Shown: piece by piece, positions 55,386 through 63,544 of the stretch
How positions within the stretch are numbered: the first letter of the stretch is position 1
How the letters are laid out: the number at the start of each line of letters is the position of its first letter
Assembly: GCA_963809175.1 (NCBI GenBank)
Contig: CAWEIK010000003.1
Location: forward strand, 310,001-374,000
Length of the DNA stretch: 64,000 bases
DNA from: JACCTU01 sp963809175
GTDB lineage: Bacteria; Actinomycetota; Thermoleophilia; Gaiellales; Gaiellaceae
Direction: 5' to 3'
Position numbers and translations under genes: made by a program
Notes under the pieces: model-generated
Told to the model about the DNA's origin: nothing
Seen by the model: the letters and a program-made list of their open reading frames with translations, nothing else
Databases searched by the model: none

Positions 55386-55409
55386 GAAAGCCCCGACAGC
55401 GGGGCTTTC
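55386..55409 (+). terminator. Hairpin terminator after tRNA-Pro
   Basis: GAAAGCCCC (55386-55394) pairs perfectly with GGGGCTTTC (55401-55409) around a 6-nt loop, four bases after the tRNA. The short T stretch lies inside the stem, as in many intrinsic terminators of GC-rich genomes. Confidence 0.75.
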
Positions 55410-55448
55410 TGGGTACGTCGTTCGGGCTGCGGACGCACGACATCTCCA

Positions 55449-55673
55449 GTGCGCGAAAGCTACGCTTTCGCGGCTGTGCGCGCGGTCACCCATGACCCGG
55501 ACGAGCTGCTGATCGCAGCGATGCGGGAGCCGCCTCCGCTCGACGACGCGCGCGGCTCGCTCGAGTTCTGGCGACGACGGCGCTGGTGCTCCCGATGCGT
55601 ACCGTACGGAGCGCCCGCCGACGAGGCCGACGAGCTGATCCGCTCGGCGACGGGGCAGGAGCATGTCCTGTAG
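55449..55673 (+). CDS. Hypothetical 74-residue protein
   Basis: GTG start. The protein contains HDPDELLIAAMREPPPLDDA, then RGSLEFWRRRRWCSRC. Its first ~55 residues have normal amino-acid balance and resemble the short charged proteins with an xSLxFWRRRR motif that I associate with this bacterial group, but no family is assigned. The end may be altered by an indel. It lies between tRNA-Pro and its degenerate copy. Confidence 0.35.
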   Translation: MRESYAFAAVRAVTHDPDELLIAAMREPPPLDDARGSLEFWRRRRWCSRCVPYGAPADEADELIRSATGQEHVL

Positions 55674-55844
55674 CCGCCGAGCGTCGGCGGTACGGCACGG
55701 GCGGCTGCTGGGCGTTCCTGGGCGGCGATCAGGCTGGCGTCGGCGATTGTCGCCCCGTCGTGGACGCTCCTCGGGTTCGTGCTCTGGACGGCTTGTCGTC
55801 TGGGGCCTCATCCCGCATGGTACCGGTTCGTGCATCCGGCCTCG

Positions 55845-55912
55845 CGGGGCGTGGCGCAGCCTGGTTAGCGCGCCGTCTGGGACTGGGCCCAGTTCGAATC
55901 TCGGCGCCCCGA
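55845..55912 (+). pseudogene. Degenerate tRNA-Pro-like copy
   Basis: The acceptor strands, D-arm start and T-loop half are identical to the tRNA at 55307, including a 26-bp run shared with 55304-55329 and a 23-bp run shared with 55361-55383. The anticodon arm and variable loop have lost about eight bases (68 nt in total) and no proper anticodon stem forms. It is either a decayed duplicate, an attachment-site remnant, or a real tRNA damaged by several indel errors. Confidence 0.6.
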
Positions 55913-56096
55913 TTTCGCTGAAGGAGAGGGGGCTCGGACGCCCTGCGGCACGGCGGCCAGAGGCCCCCTCACGCGCCGCAGTAGTGCAACGTCACTCGGT
56001 GCCCGCTTTGGCGACTCAACCACCGCCCGCAAGATCGGCGCCTGCGGGTCGCCCTGCCTCGGGGGGTTGCGGCCTTCCCGAGGCTTCCATTCCAGC

Positions 56097-57096
56097 TCAG
56101 CCGAAGACGTCGGCTGACGCTCCGAACACGAGGGCGGCGACCACGTCGTCGCCCTCGATTCCTTCGAGCGAGCGATGGCCCAGGTCGACCTCGACGTCCG
56201 GCCACGCGTCGAGCCCCAGCGCGCGTGCGCCCTCCTCGCGCCCGCTGCGCAGCAGCTCGTCGAGCGCGAATCACGTTGCGGCGTCCGCTCTGCCGGCGCG
56301 CGATGCCCTCGAGCTCGCGAAGCTCCTCGAGCGGGTCGATGCGGACGTTCGAGTCCGAGCCGATGCAGAGCGCGATCCCACGCGCGCGCACGCGCTCGAC
56401 GGGCAGGAAGCCGTCGCCGAGGTTCGCCTCCGTCGTCGGGCAGACGCAGATGCGCGCGCCCGCGTCGGCGAGCAGGTCGAGCTCCGTCGCCGTTCGCGTG
56501 CGTCGCGTGCACGACGGTCGTCCGCTCGCCGAGGCAGCCGGTGCGCGCGAGCAGCTCGATCGGTCGCACGCCGTGCTCCGCGATGCACTCCTCGATCTCG
56601 CGCGGCTGCTCGTCGGCGTGCACGTGCAAGCGGCAGTCCCTCGCGCTCGGCGTACGCGCCGAGCTCCTCGAGCCAGTCGGCCGGGCACGCACGGACGGAG
56701 TGAGGCGCGACACCGACGCGCACGTCCCGCGTCACGAAGCTGCTCGAGCTGTTCGAGGTACGCGGCGACCGACGCCTGTCGAAAGCGCTCGATCCCGCCG
56801 CGCGCGTACGCGACGTGGAGCAGGACGAGCTCGACGCCCGCAGCTACCGCCGCCTCGGCGGCCGCGCGCCCCTCGGCGAGCCCCAGGTAGTGGAACTCGC
56901 CCACCGCCGTGAAGCCCGCACCGCGCATCTCGCGGTAGACCCGCTCGTAGGAGTCCCTGACGAGCTCCGGGGTCTGCCGGGACGCCTCCTCGAGCATCAG
57001 CTCCCGCCAGGCCCAGAAGTCGCCGCCCTCGGCGCGCCCTCTGAGCGCGCGCTGGAAGGCGTGGGAGTGGGCGTTGACGAAGCCGGGGAGCCGCAC
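56097..57096 (-). CDS. hutF: Formimidoylglutamate deiminase-like amidohydrolase, about four frameshifts
   Basis: Pieces in all three minus frames join into one amidohydrolase. First come LPGFVNAHSHAFQRALRG and DFWAWRELMLEEA (to about 56745); then RVGVAPHSVRACPADWLEEL; then HVHADEQPREIEECIAEHG and VVHATHAN (to about 56490); then ICVCPTTEANLGDGFLPVER and ALCIGSDSNVRIDPLEELRE; finally DVEVDLGHRSLEGIEG to a stop at 56097. The HxH, His, His and Asp metal ligands are all present. HutF releases ammonia from N-formimidoyl-glutamate in histidine breakdown. The usual ~50-residue N-terminal beta region is absent: GTG 57096 is nearly at the catalytic motif. Confidence 0.75.
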
Positions 57097-57118
57097 GGCG
57101 AGGACTATCCTCTCCGAT

Positions 57119-57672
57119 ATGGCCACGCGCGCCGTCTCGCGCCCGCTGGCGCAGGTGCCGAACGCGCTCACGATCCTGCGGCTGGGGCTGATCCCCGTCT
57201 TCGTCGTCCTGATCATCGGGGCCGACGAGGGCTACAGCTGGCCGGCCGCGCTCGTCTTCGCCGCGGCGGGGATCACCGATCAGGTCGACGGCTTCCTCGC
57301 GCGCCGCTGGCAGCGTCGAGTCCGCGTTCGGCAAGGTCGCCGACCCGCTCGCCGACCGGCTGATGATCGACGCTGCGGTGCTCCTGCTCTGGGTCGAAGG
57401 CCGGCTGCCGCTCCTCGCGGTCGCGATCGTCCTGGCGCGGGATGTTCTGCTGCTCGGCGGGTACAAGCTCGTCGTGCCGCGCGGCTACGACTTCGAGGTG
57501 AACTTCCTGGGCAAGCTCGCGACCTGGGTCCTGTACGCGTCGCTCGGGTTCACGATGGTCACGCGCGACGGCACGCGCCTGGCCGCTGTGGCTCTTCTGG
57601 ATCGGGCTCGGGCTCGCCGTGCTCGCCGCGGTGCAGTACGTGCTGAAGGCACGCCGGGAGGTGCACGCGTGA
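57119..57672 (+). CDS. pgsA: CDP-alcohol phosphatidyltransferase (PgsA-like), two frameshifts
   Basis: Membrane enzyme that uses CDP-diacylglycerol from CdsA. ATG 57119: QVPNALTILRLGLIPVFVVL, then the signature DG-x2-AR-x8-G-x3-D-x3-D, which spans a frameshift at about 57308 (DQVDGFLARRWQR, then SAFGKVADPLADR). A second shift near 57595 leads to FWIGLGLAVLAAVQYVLKAR and the stop. About 184 residues and five or six TM helices. Phosphatidylglycerol-phosphate synthase is the likeliest role. Cotranscribed with the next gene (GTGA overlap). Confidence 0.85.
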
Positions 57673-60180
57673 AGGCGGTCGTCATGGCCGGCGGCGAGGG
57701 AACGCGCCTTCGCCCGCTCACGTCGAACCAGCCGAAGCCGATGGTGCCGATCGTCGGCAAGCCGTGCATGGAGCACATCGTCGAGCTGCTGAGGGAACAC
57801 GGCTTCGAGGACGTGATCATCACCGCTCGCGTTCCTGCCGCAGGCGATCCGCTCCTACTTCGGCGACGGCGAGTCGCTCGGCGTGAACATCTCGTACTCG
57901 GTCGAGGAGACGCCGCTCGGCACGGCCGGCTCGGTGCGGCTCGCGACGCGGCGCCTCGACGAGCCGATCCTCGTCATCTCGGGCGACGCGCTGTGCGACG
58001 TCGACCTCGGCGCGATGCTCGCCGCGCATCGCGAGCGCGGCGCCGCGGTGACGATCGGGCTGAAGTCGGTCGACAACCCGCTCGAGTTCGGGATCGTCGT
58101 CACCGACGAGGACGGGCGGATCGAGCGCTTCCTCGAGAAGCCCTCGTGGGGCCAGGTCTTCTCGGACACGATCAACACCGGCATCTACATCCTCGAGCCG
58201 GAGGTGCTGACGCACATCCCGGACGACGGGCCCTACGACTTCTCGAAGGAGCTCTTCCCGCTCCTGCTCGAGATGGGTCGGCCGCTGTACGGCCACGTGT
58301 TCGAGGGCTACTGGCAGGACATCGGGAACCTCGAGCAGTACCGCCAGGCGAACGCCGACGCGCTCGACGAGCGCGTTCGCCTCAACGTTCCCGGGATCCG
58401 CCTGCGCGGGAACGTGTGGATCGGCGAAGGCGTCGACCTCCACGACCTCGGCGCGGTGCAGGGGCCGGCGTTCATCGGCAACTACTGCCGGATCCTCCCC
58501 GAGGCGACCGTCGGCCCGTACTCGGTGCTGTCCGCGAACGTGACCTTGCGCGAGAACGCGCGAACGACCCACAGCGTCATCGACTCCGGCACGCACATCG
58601 GCCGTGCGGCCGTGATCGAGGGCGCGATCGTCGGACGCTCCTGCGACATCCGCGGGCACGTCCGGATCGGCGAGGGCGTCGCGGTCGGGGACGAGGTGAC
58701 GATCGGCGAGGAGAGCGTGCTGCAGCCGGGGGTCCGGATCTATCCGTACAAGGAGATCGAGTCGGGCGCGCTGATCCACGACAGCCTGATCTGGGAGTCG
58801 CGCGTGTCGTCGCGGCTCTTCGACCAGTGGGGCGTCTCGGGCCGCGTCAACGTCGACCTGACGCCCGAGACCGCGATCCGGCTCGCAACCGCGCTCGGGA
58901 CCGCGCTGAAGAAGGGGTCCCGCGTCGTCGCGAGCAGGGACTCCTCGGCGGCGTGCCGGATGATCAAGCGCGCGGTGATCACGGGACTGACCGCGTCCGG
59001 CGTCAACGTCGCCGACCTGCGTGTGCTCCCGGCGGCGGTGAGCCGGCACCTGCTCAAGATGGAGGGGTACGACGCGGGCGTCCACGTGACGACGCACCCG
59101 ACCGACCCCGAGGTGGTGCGGATCCAGTTCAGCGAGCCGCCGGGCATCTCGCTCACGCCCGGGCTCCAGAAGGAGATCGAGAAGCACTTCTCGCGCGGCG
59201 AGCTCAGGCGCGTCGGCTTCAACGAGGTCGGCTCGATCGCGTATCCGGCGCGCGTGCGCGAGAGCTACGCGACCGACCTGCTCGACTCCGTGGACGTCGA
59301 GGCGATCCGCGCGCGAGACTTCCGGATCGTCGTCGACTACGGCTACTCCGCGGCGTCGTTCGTGCTGCCGCTCGTGCTGGGGCCGCTCGGGGTCGAGGCA
59401 GTCGCGGCGCACGCGTTCATCACCGAGCGCGACGAGGGTGGGGCGGACGTGGCGGAGCTCGTCGAGCAGACGAAGCGGCTCGTGGCCGCGATCGGGGCCG
59501 ACCTCGGTGTCGTCTTCGACCGCGGGGCCGAGCGGCTCCACCTCGTCGACGAACAGGGGCACGAGATCCCGCTCGACCGTGCGCTGCTGCTCTTCCTGCA
59601 GCTCCTCGGCTCGGACGGCCGGGTGGGGAAGCTCGCGTTCCCGGTCACGGTGACGAGCCGGGTCGAAGAGCTCCTCGAGGGCAGCGGGCTCGAGATCGTC
59701 CGCACCCCGGCCTCGCTCGCCGAGCTCACGAAGACGGCGTCGGCCGACGGCTTCATCTTCGCCGGCGCTGTGGGCGGCGGCTACGTCTTCCCCGAGTTCC
59801 TGCCCGGCTACGACGCGGTCGCGAGCCTCGTCAAGCTCCTCGAGCTGCTGGCACCGGTCGAGCGGCCGCTCTCGGAGCTCGTGGCCTCGCTCCCGGAGTC
59901 CTTGCTCGTCCACGAGCGGCTGCACTGCCCCTGGGCGCTGAAGGGGACGGTGATGCGCGTCCTCCACGAGCGGCTGGAGGGTCGCGAGGTCGATCTGACC
60001 GACGGGATCAAGGTCTTCGACGAGCGCGGCTCGGCGCAGGTGCTTCCGGACCCCGACGAGCCCATCGTCCACCTCTACGCCGAGGGACGGACCGAGGCCG
60101 AATCGCGGGAGCTGGCCTCGGAACTGAGGGCAATCGTCGAGCAGATTCTCGCCGCAGAGGAATCTCCGGTCGGCGCATGA
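57669..60180 (+). CDS. Mannose-1-P guanylyltransferase / phosphomannomutase-like fusion, one frameshift
   Basis: About 836 residues. The nucleotidyltransferase domain starts KAVVMAGGEGTRLRPLTSNQ; near 57838 the frame moves and continues IRSYFGDGESLGVNISYSVE, ISGDALCDVDLGAML and INTGIYILEPEVL. A left-handed beta-helix follows (NVWIGEGVDLHDLGAV onward). The C-terminal 420 residues follow the phosphohexomutase fold (SRDSSAACRMIKRAVITGL), but the phospho-Ser loop TASHNP of active mutases is replaced by HVTTHPTDPE. So a sugar-1-P nucleotidyltransferase with a probably inactive, perhaps regulatory, mutase half. GDP-mannose synthesis is inferred. Confidence 0.8.
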
Positions 60181-60183
60181 ACT

Positions 60184-60204
60184 AAAGTCTCAAGTTCAGG
60201 TTGA
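60184..60204 (+). promoter_or_regulatory. CARGTT direct repeats before rsiG
   Basis: CAAGTT (60191-60196) and CAGGTT (60197-60202) are adjacent hexamers, preceded by a related AAAGT at 60184-60188. They lie 25 bp before the GGAGGAGGG ribosome site of rsiG. Such A/G-rich direct repeats could bind the MerR-type regulator encoded in the same operon; this is inference from position. Confidence 0.35.
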
Positions 60205-60228
60205 CCCCTGGAGGAGGGAACTGCTGAA

Positions 60229-60498
60229 ATGAGCGCCATGGAACCACTGCCGGACTTCGCCTCGCTCGCCGACGAGGACCTGAAAGAGCTGATCGAGGAG
60301 CTCGAACGCGAGGAGAGCGACATCTCGTACAGGCGCCGCCTGATCCAGGGGCGGATCGACATCCTGCGGGCCGAGCGGACGGCGCGGCTTCGCAAGTCGG
60401 TGGAGGCGGGTGGCGACACCGGCCACGTCGACATGGACGCGCTGACCGACATCCTGTCGCAGAAGGGCTCGCCGTCCACGAAGGATCCAGCCGCTTGA
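60229..60498 (+). CDS. rsiG: RsiG-like c-di-GMP-binding anti-sigma factor
   Basis: 89 residues. The long N-terminal helix holds the exact c-di-GMP signature of RsiG, E(x3)S(x2)R(x3)Q(x3)D, as Glu29, Ser33, Arg36, Gln40 and Asp44 (in EESDISYRRRLIQGRID). Streptomyces RsiG has two copies and binds WhiG when loaded with c-di-GMP; single-copy homologues such as that of Rubrobacter dimerise. One copy is seen here. ATG 60229 with GGAGGAGGG at 60210-60218. First gene of rsiG-garA-ftsR-apt. No WhiG-type sigma is in this window. Confidence 0.85.
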   Translation: MSAMEPLPDFASLADEDLKELIEELEREESDISYRRRLIQGRIDILRAERTARLRKSVEAGGDTGHVDMDALTDILSQKGSPSTKDPAA

Positions 60499-60953
60499 GC
60501 CACGTCTACTGTCCCGAGTGCGGCTTCCAGAACCCTGAAGCCGCGAACTTCTGCGCGCGCTGCGGGGCTCACCTCGTTCGGCCCGACGAGTCCGAGACGA
60601 CGATGACCTTCACGCCCGAGGAAGCGGAGGAGGAGGGCTCTGGGCTCCCGGAGGGGATCGACGGGCCCGCCCTGATCATCCGCTCCGGCGGCGGCCGTGC
60701 CGGCGAGACGTTCTCGCTCGAGCGCGACAGCACGACGATCGGTCGCTCCCCCGACTGCGAGATCTTTCTCGACGACGTCACGGTCTCGCGCAAGCACTCG
60801 GTGATCGTCAAGTCGGGCGAGGCGTTCCGCATCGACGACGAGGGCAGCCTGAACGGCACCTTCGTGAACAAGAAGCGCGTCGAGTCCGCCGAGCTCGAGG
60901 ACGGGGACGAGCTCCAGATCGGCAAATACCGGCTGACCTACCTCTCCCGATGA
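60495..60953 (+). CDS. garA: GarA-like FHA protein with N-terminal zinc ribbon
   Basis: 152 residues, TTG start overlapping rsiG by 4 bp. Residues 6-23 form a zinc ribbon (Cys6, 9, 20, 23: CPECG...CARCG). An ETT motif (Thr35, Thr36 in ESETTMTF) matches the kinase-phosphorylated ETT of mycobacterial GarA. The FHA domain follows: TTIGRSPDCEIFLDD, VSRKHSVIV and SLNGTFVNKKRVE. GarA toggles glutamate/TCA enzymes by binding its own phospho-Thr. Mycobacterial GarA lacks the zinc ribbon. The next gene is the MerR protein, as in M. tuberculosis. Confidence 0.85.
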   Translation: MSHVYCPECGFQNPEAANFCARCGAHLVRPDESETTMTFTPEEAEEEGSGLPEGIDGPALIIRSGGGRAGETFSLERDSTTIGRSPDCEIFLDDVTVSRKHSVIVKSGEAFRIDDEGSLNGTFVNKKRVESAELEDGDELQIGKYRLTYLSR

Positions 60954-61642
60954 GCGTTGCGAAGACCGCCTCCCGCGAACAGGCGCTGCTGACGATCGGC
61001 GCGGTCTGCGAGCAGCTCAAGGGCGACTTCCCGGACATCTCGATCTCGAAGATCCGCTACCTCGAGGACCAGGGCCTGATCGCCCCGCGGCGCACGCGCG
61101 GGGGGTACCGGCTGTTCGGCGAGGACGACGTCGAGCGGCTGCGGCGGATCCTCGCCCTGCAGCGCGACGAGTTCCTGCCGCTCCGGGTGATCCGCCAGGA
61201 GCTCTCCGCGCCGTCGGCGAAGGATCGGAAGCGCAAGCGGGCCGCGACGCTCTCCGACCAAGAGGACGACTTCGACCTCGAGGAGCTGTGCGAGCGGACC
61301 GGCATCTCGGGCGACCTCGCGCGTGAGCTCGAGGAGTACGGGCTGCTCGCGCCGCGGACCGAGGCGCGGAAGAAGCGCTACTCGGAGACCGACGCCGGGA
61401 TCGCGATCGCGTGCGGGCGCCTGGCCGACTACGGGATCAGCGCCAGGCACCTGCGGACGTTTCGCACCGCGGCCGACCGCGAGGCGAGCCTGCTCGAGGC
61501 CGTCGTCGCGCCGGCGCTCCGCGGCCGGAACGCCGAGCGCAGGCAGGAAGGGCTCCGCGAGCTCGAGGCGCTCGCCGAGGCGGCGCAGGAGCTCGCCCAG
61601 CTCCTGTTCCTTCGCGATCTGAGAGAGTTCGCCGCGCGCTGA
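60950..61642 (+). CDS. ftsR: MerR-type transcriptional regulator FtsR
   Basis: 230 residues. MerR HTH: LLTIGAVCEQL, ISKIRYLEDQGLIAPRRTRG and YRLFGEDDVERLRRILALQR, with FLPLRVIRQEL completing the wing. The C-terminal half (LCERTGISGDLARELEEYGL, KKRYSETDAGIAIA) lacks metal-binding Cys. It matches the Rv1828/FtsR group, which activates ftsZ in Corynebacterium and always follows garA. ATG overlaps the garA stop. Confidence 0.9.
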   Translation: MSVAKTASREQALLTIGAVCEQLKGDFPDISISKIRYLEDQGLIAPRRTRGGYRLFGEDDVERLRRILALQRDEFLPLRVIRQELSAPSAKDRKRKRAATLSDQEDDFDLEELCERTGISGDLARELEEYGLLAPRTEARKKRYSETDAGIAIACGRLADYGISARHLRTFRTAADREASLLEAVVAPALRGRNAERRQEGLRELEALAEAAQELAQLLFLRDLREFAAR

Positions 61643-62163
61643 TGGCGGCGATCGACCTGAAGTCTCGAATTCGCGAGATCCCCGACTGGCCCGAGCCGGG
61701 CGTCGGGTTCAAGGACATCTCGCCGCTCCTGCGCGATCCGGACGCGCTCGGTCAGGCGATCGACGACCTCGCGTCGTGGACGCGCGAGCAGGCGCCCGAC
61801 CTCGTGCTCGGCGCGGAGGCCCGAGGGTTCTGGCTCGGTGCGGCGATCGCGAACGAGGTGGGCTGCGGCTTCATCCCGGCGCGCCGGCCCGGCAAGCTCC
61901 CGCCCGAGACGGTGAGCGCGACCTACGCGCTCGAGTACGGGCAGAACTCGCTCGAGTTGCACGCGGACGCGATCGGCGACGGAGCGCGGGTCGTGATCCA
62001 CGACGACGTGCTCGCCACGGGCGGAACGGTCGAGGCGATCGCGGGCCTCGTCGAGCAGATGGGCGGGGAGGTCGCCGGCGTCTGCTTCATCATCGACCTG
62101 ACGTTTCTCGGCGGCCGCGAGCGGCTCTCGCGCTACCCGTTTTATTCGCTGATCGAGTACTAA
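61642..62163 (+). CDS. apt: Adenine phosphoribosyltransferase
   Basis: 173 residues. IREIPDWPEPGVGFKDISPL at the N-terminus, LGAEARGFWLGAAIA, FIPARRPGKLPPETVSATYA (flexible loop) and the PRPP motif VVIHDDVLATGGTVEA. Salvages adenine to AMP. ATG overlaps the ftsR TGA; last gene of the tight operon. Confidence 0.95.
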   Translation: MAAIDLKSRIREIPDWPEPGVGFKDISPLLRDPDALGQAIDDLASWTREQAPDLVLGAEARGFWLGAAIANEVGCGFIPARRPGKLPPETVSATYALEYGQNSLELHADAIGDGARVVIHDDVLATGGTVEAIAGLVEQMGGEVAGVCFIIDLTFLGGRERLSRYPFYSLIEY

Positions 62164-62189
62164 CCGAACGCTCACGTCCGGCGTCCGAC

Positions 62190-62805
62190 TTGCCGATAAA
62201 ACTGGCCAAGCGCATGTACGACGCGTTGACCAGCCGGTACGGCTTCTCGTGCCCGGTGCGGGGCGAGACGTCGGTCACGCTGTCCGCGTTCCGCTCGCTG
62301 GAGCGACTGGAGGGAACCGCGCACCCCGTCGTCTACCGCGTCACGTTCGCCTGCCCCTGCGGGGACGAGCACCCTGGACTCGTCCCGCACGACGAGCTCG
62401 ACTGGGCGCCGCTCGGCTTCGGGGGCGAGCGCTTCTTCAACCTGATGACCGCGAAGCTCGAGGAGCTCGGCCGACGAGTTCGGCGACCTCGCAGCCCGCA
62501 AGATCCTGGCCGGCGAGTGGCCGTGGAGCTTCTTCTGCCTGCCGGAGGAGCGGCCGCGGCCCGTCTTCCCGTCGTCGTTCGTCCTCCTCGCCGCCGCCGA
62601 CGGGACGGTGGGCCTCGCGGTGCGCTGCCCGGCCTGCGCAAGGACCTCCGTGAACTTGGTGACGACGACCCACGTCGACCTGCCGTTCCACAACGACGCC
62701 GAGGTGGGGGTCGTCCGGCACGTCTTCTGGGAGGAGCCGGTCGTCGACGAGTTCCGCTCCTTCTTGGCGTCGAGCGAGTTCGACGCCCGCCGGCTCCGCC
62801 TTTAG
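62190..62805 (+). CDS. Conserved-looking hypothetical protein with Cys clusters, one frameshift
   Basis: TTG 62190 starts LPIKLAKRMYDALTSRYGFS. The first frame includes FACPCGDEHPGLVPHDELDW and APLGFGGERFFNLMTAKLEE. Near 62472 reading moves to the frame ADEFGDLAARKILAGEWPWS, then FVLLAAADGTVGLAVRCPAC and NLVTTTHVDLPFHNDAEVGV to the stop. About 205 residues. CPCG...H and CPAC suggest a zinc-binding fold. I do not recognise the family. 26 bp after apt. Confidence 0.6.
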
Positions 62806-62819
62806 CCCCGAAGCGAGGG

Positions 62820-63047
62820 ATGAGCCGGGCCAGAGCGGGCGCCGATACGAAAGGCGTGACCGCCGCAGAGCCGCAAATCCGCGGGCGGGGAGCTGAGCTC
62901 CTGCTCGACCATTGTGAAGCGCTCGACACCGAGCACCGGCGCCCGACGGCCCGTGAGCGCCTCGAGCGGATCGTGGGCGACGCCCTCGCGCGGCTGCTCA
63001 TCGGCGCCCTCTCGAGCAAGCGCTCGCGCTCCGTCGACGTCGATTAG
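62820..63047 (+). CDS. Hypothetical small basic protein
   Basis: 75 residues from ATG 62820: a polar N-terminus (SRARAGADTKGVTAAEPQIR) and a helical C-terminal half (TARERLERIVGDALARLLIG). No signal, TM segment or motif. Codon use looks normal and it sits 15 bp after the previous gene. Function unknown. Confidence 0.5.
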   Translation: MSRARAGADTKGVTAAEPQIRGRGAELLLDHCEALDTEHRRPTARERLERIVGDALARLLIGALSSKRSRSVDVD

Positions 63048-63215
63048 CTAGCGGACGTCGCGCGGCGACTCATCGCCGTAGATCCGGATGTAGAAGAAGA
63101 TCCCCAACCCGAGCAGCGCGCTGAAGATCAACGCGCTCCCTTTGGCGACGCCGACGGCGAGCATCCCGAAGAAGAGATAGAGGAAGAAGAAGAACGCCCA
63201 CCAAAACGCCGACAC
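63048..63215 (-). CDS. Small two-helix membrane protein
   Basis: About 55 residues from GTG 63215 (the open frame extends to 63371 but its start is Arg/Pro-rich filler). Two hydrophobic segments: FWWAFFFFLYLFFGMLAVGV and ALIFSALLGLGIFFYIRIYG, then GDESPRDVR. No family recognised. It converges on the small basic protein with adjoining stops. Confidence 0.55.
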   Translation of the reverse strand: MSAFWWAFFFFLYLFFGMLAVGVAKGSALIFSALLGLGIFFYIRIYGDESPRDVR

Positions 63216-63282
63216 GCCTTTGTCGATGAAGGGGCGCGAAGGTGCATGGCGCGATCGTAGACGAGGGTGTCGCGACTCGATC

Positions 63283-63307
63283 GGCGAAAGTCCGCAGGAC
63301 TTTCGCC
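63283..63307. repeat. Perfect 11-bp inverted repeat (3-nt loop)
   Basis: GGCGAAAGTCC (63283-63293), GCA, then GGACTTTCGCC (63297-63307). It would form a very stable hairpin in RNA on either strand. Confidence 0.9.
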
Positions 63308-63309
63308 AA

Positions 63310-63351
63310 ACTTTCGGGGCGAGTGTCCCGAAGAACCCTCGCCCCGAAAGT
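63310..63351. repeat. Perfect 14-bp inverted repeat
   Basis: ACTTTCGGGGCGAG (63310-63323) and CTCGCCCCGAAAGT (63338-63351), with a 14-nt loop. It lies 2 bp after the previous hairpin and shares the CTTTCG core. Confidence 0.9.
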
Positions 63352-63524
63352 ATTCGCCGAGCCGGTTTCACTTTCGTCCACCGTCCCCGCTGGCTTTCGG
63401 CTTCCGCCTACTGCCACCGGGAGCGGTTTCGACCTACTTGCGCTCCGTGCTCGGCGCAAGAGGGAAAGTAGCCGGGGACGTGTCCCGCTTCAAGAGGTCG
63501 AAAATCGTCGTGGCCGCTATTTGC

Positions 63525-63544
63525 GGATAATTCAATTATCCACA
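63525..63544. promoter_or_regulatory. AT-rich palindrome overlapping a DnaA box
   Basis: GGATAATT-C-AATTATCC (63525-63541) is a perfect palindrome. TTATCCACA (63536-63544), the exact classical DnaA box, overlaps its right arm. TTCCACAG follows at 63546-63553, and an inverted CTGTCCACA (one mismatch to the actinobacterial box TTGTCCACA) lies at 63580-63588. Confidence 0.55.

Noticed and set aside
55304..55913. Integrated mobile element at tRNA-Pro
   Set aside because: The interval is only about 540 bp and holds no integrase, excisionase or insertion sequence. Only a scar could be argued, so it is kept as a finding and not annotated as an element.
57820..60072. A 750-codon minus-strand frame opposite the nucleotidyltransferase fusion
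   Set aside because: Shadow of the real gene: composition is Arg/Asp/Val/His-biased and no domain is visible.
60183..60210. WhiG/FliA-type promoter upstream of rsiG
   Set aside because: TAAA is present at 60183-60186, but no GCCGATAA-like -10 follows at the right distance.
61776..62190. N-terminal extension of the 62.2-kb protein across apt
   Set aside because: The open frame there is the +2 shadow of apt; the conserved-looking sequence starts only at TTG 62190.
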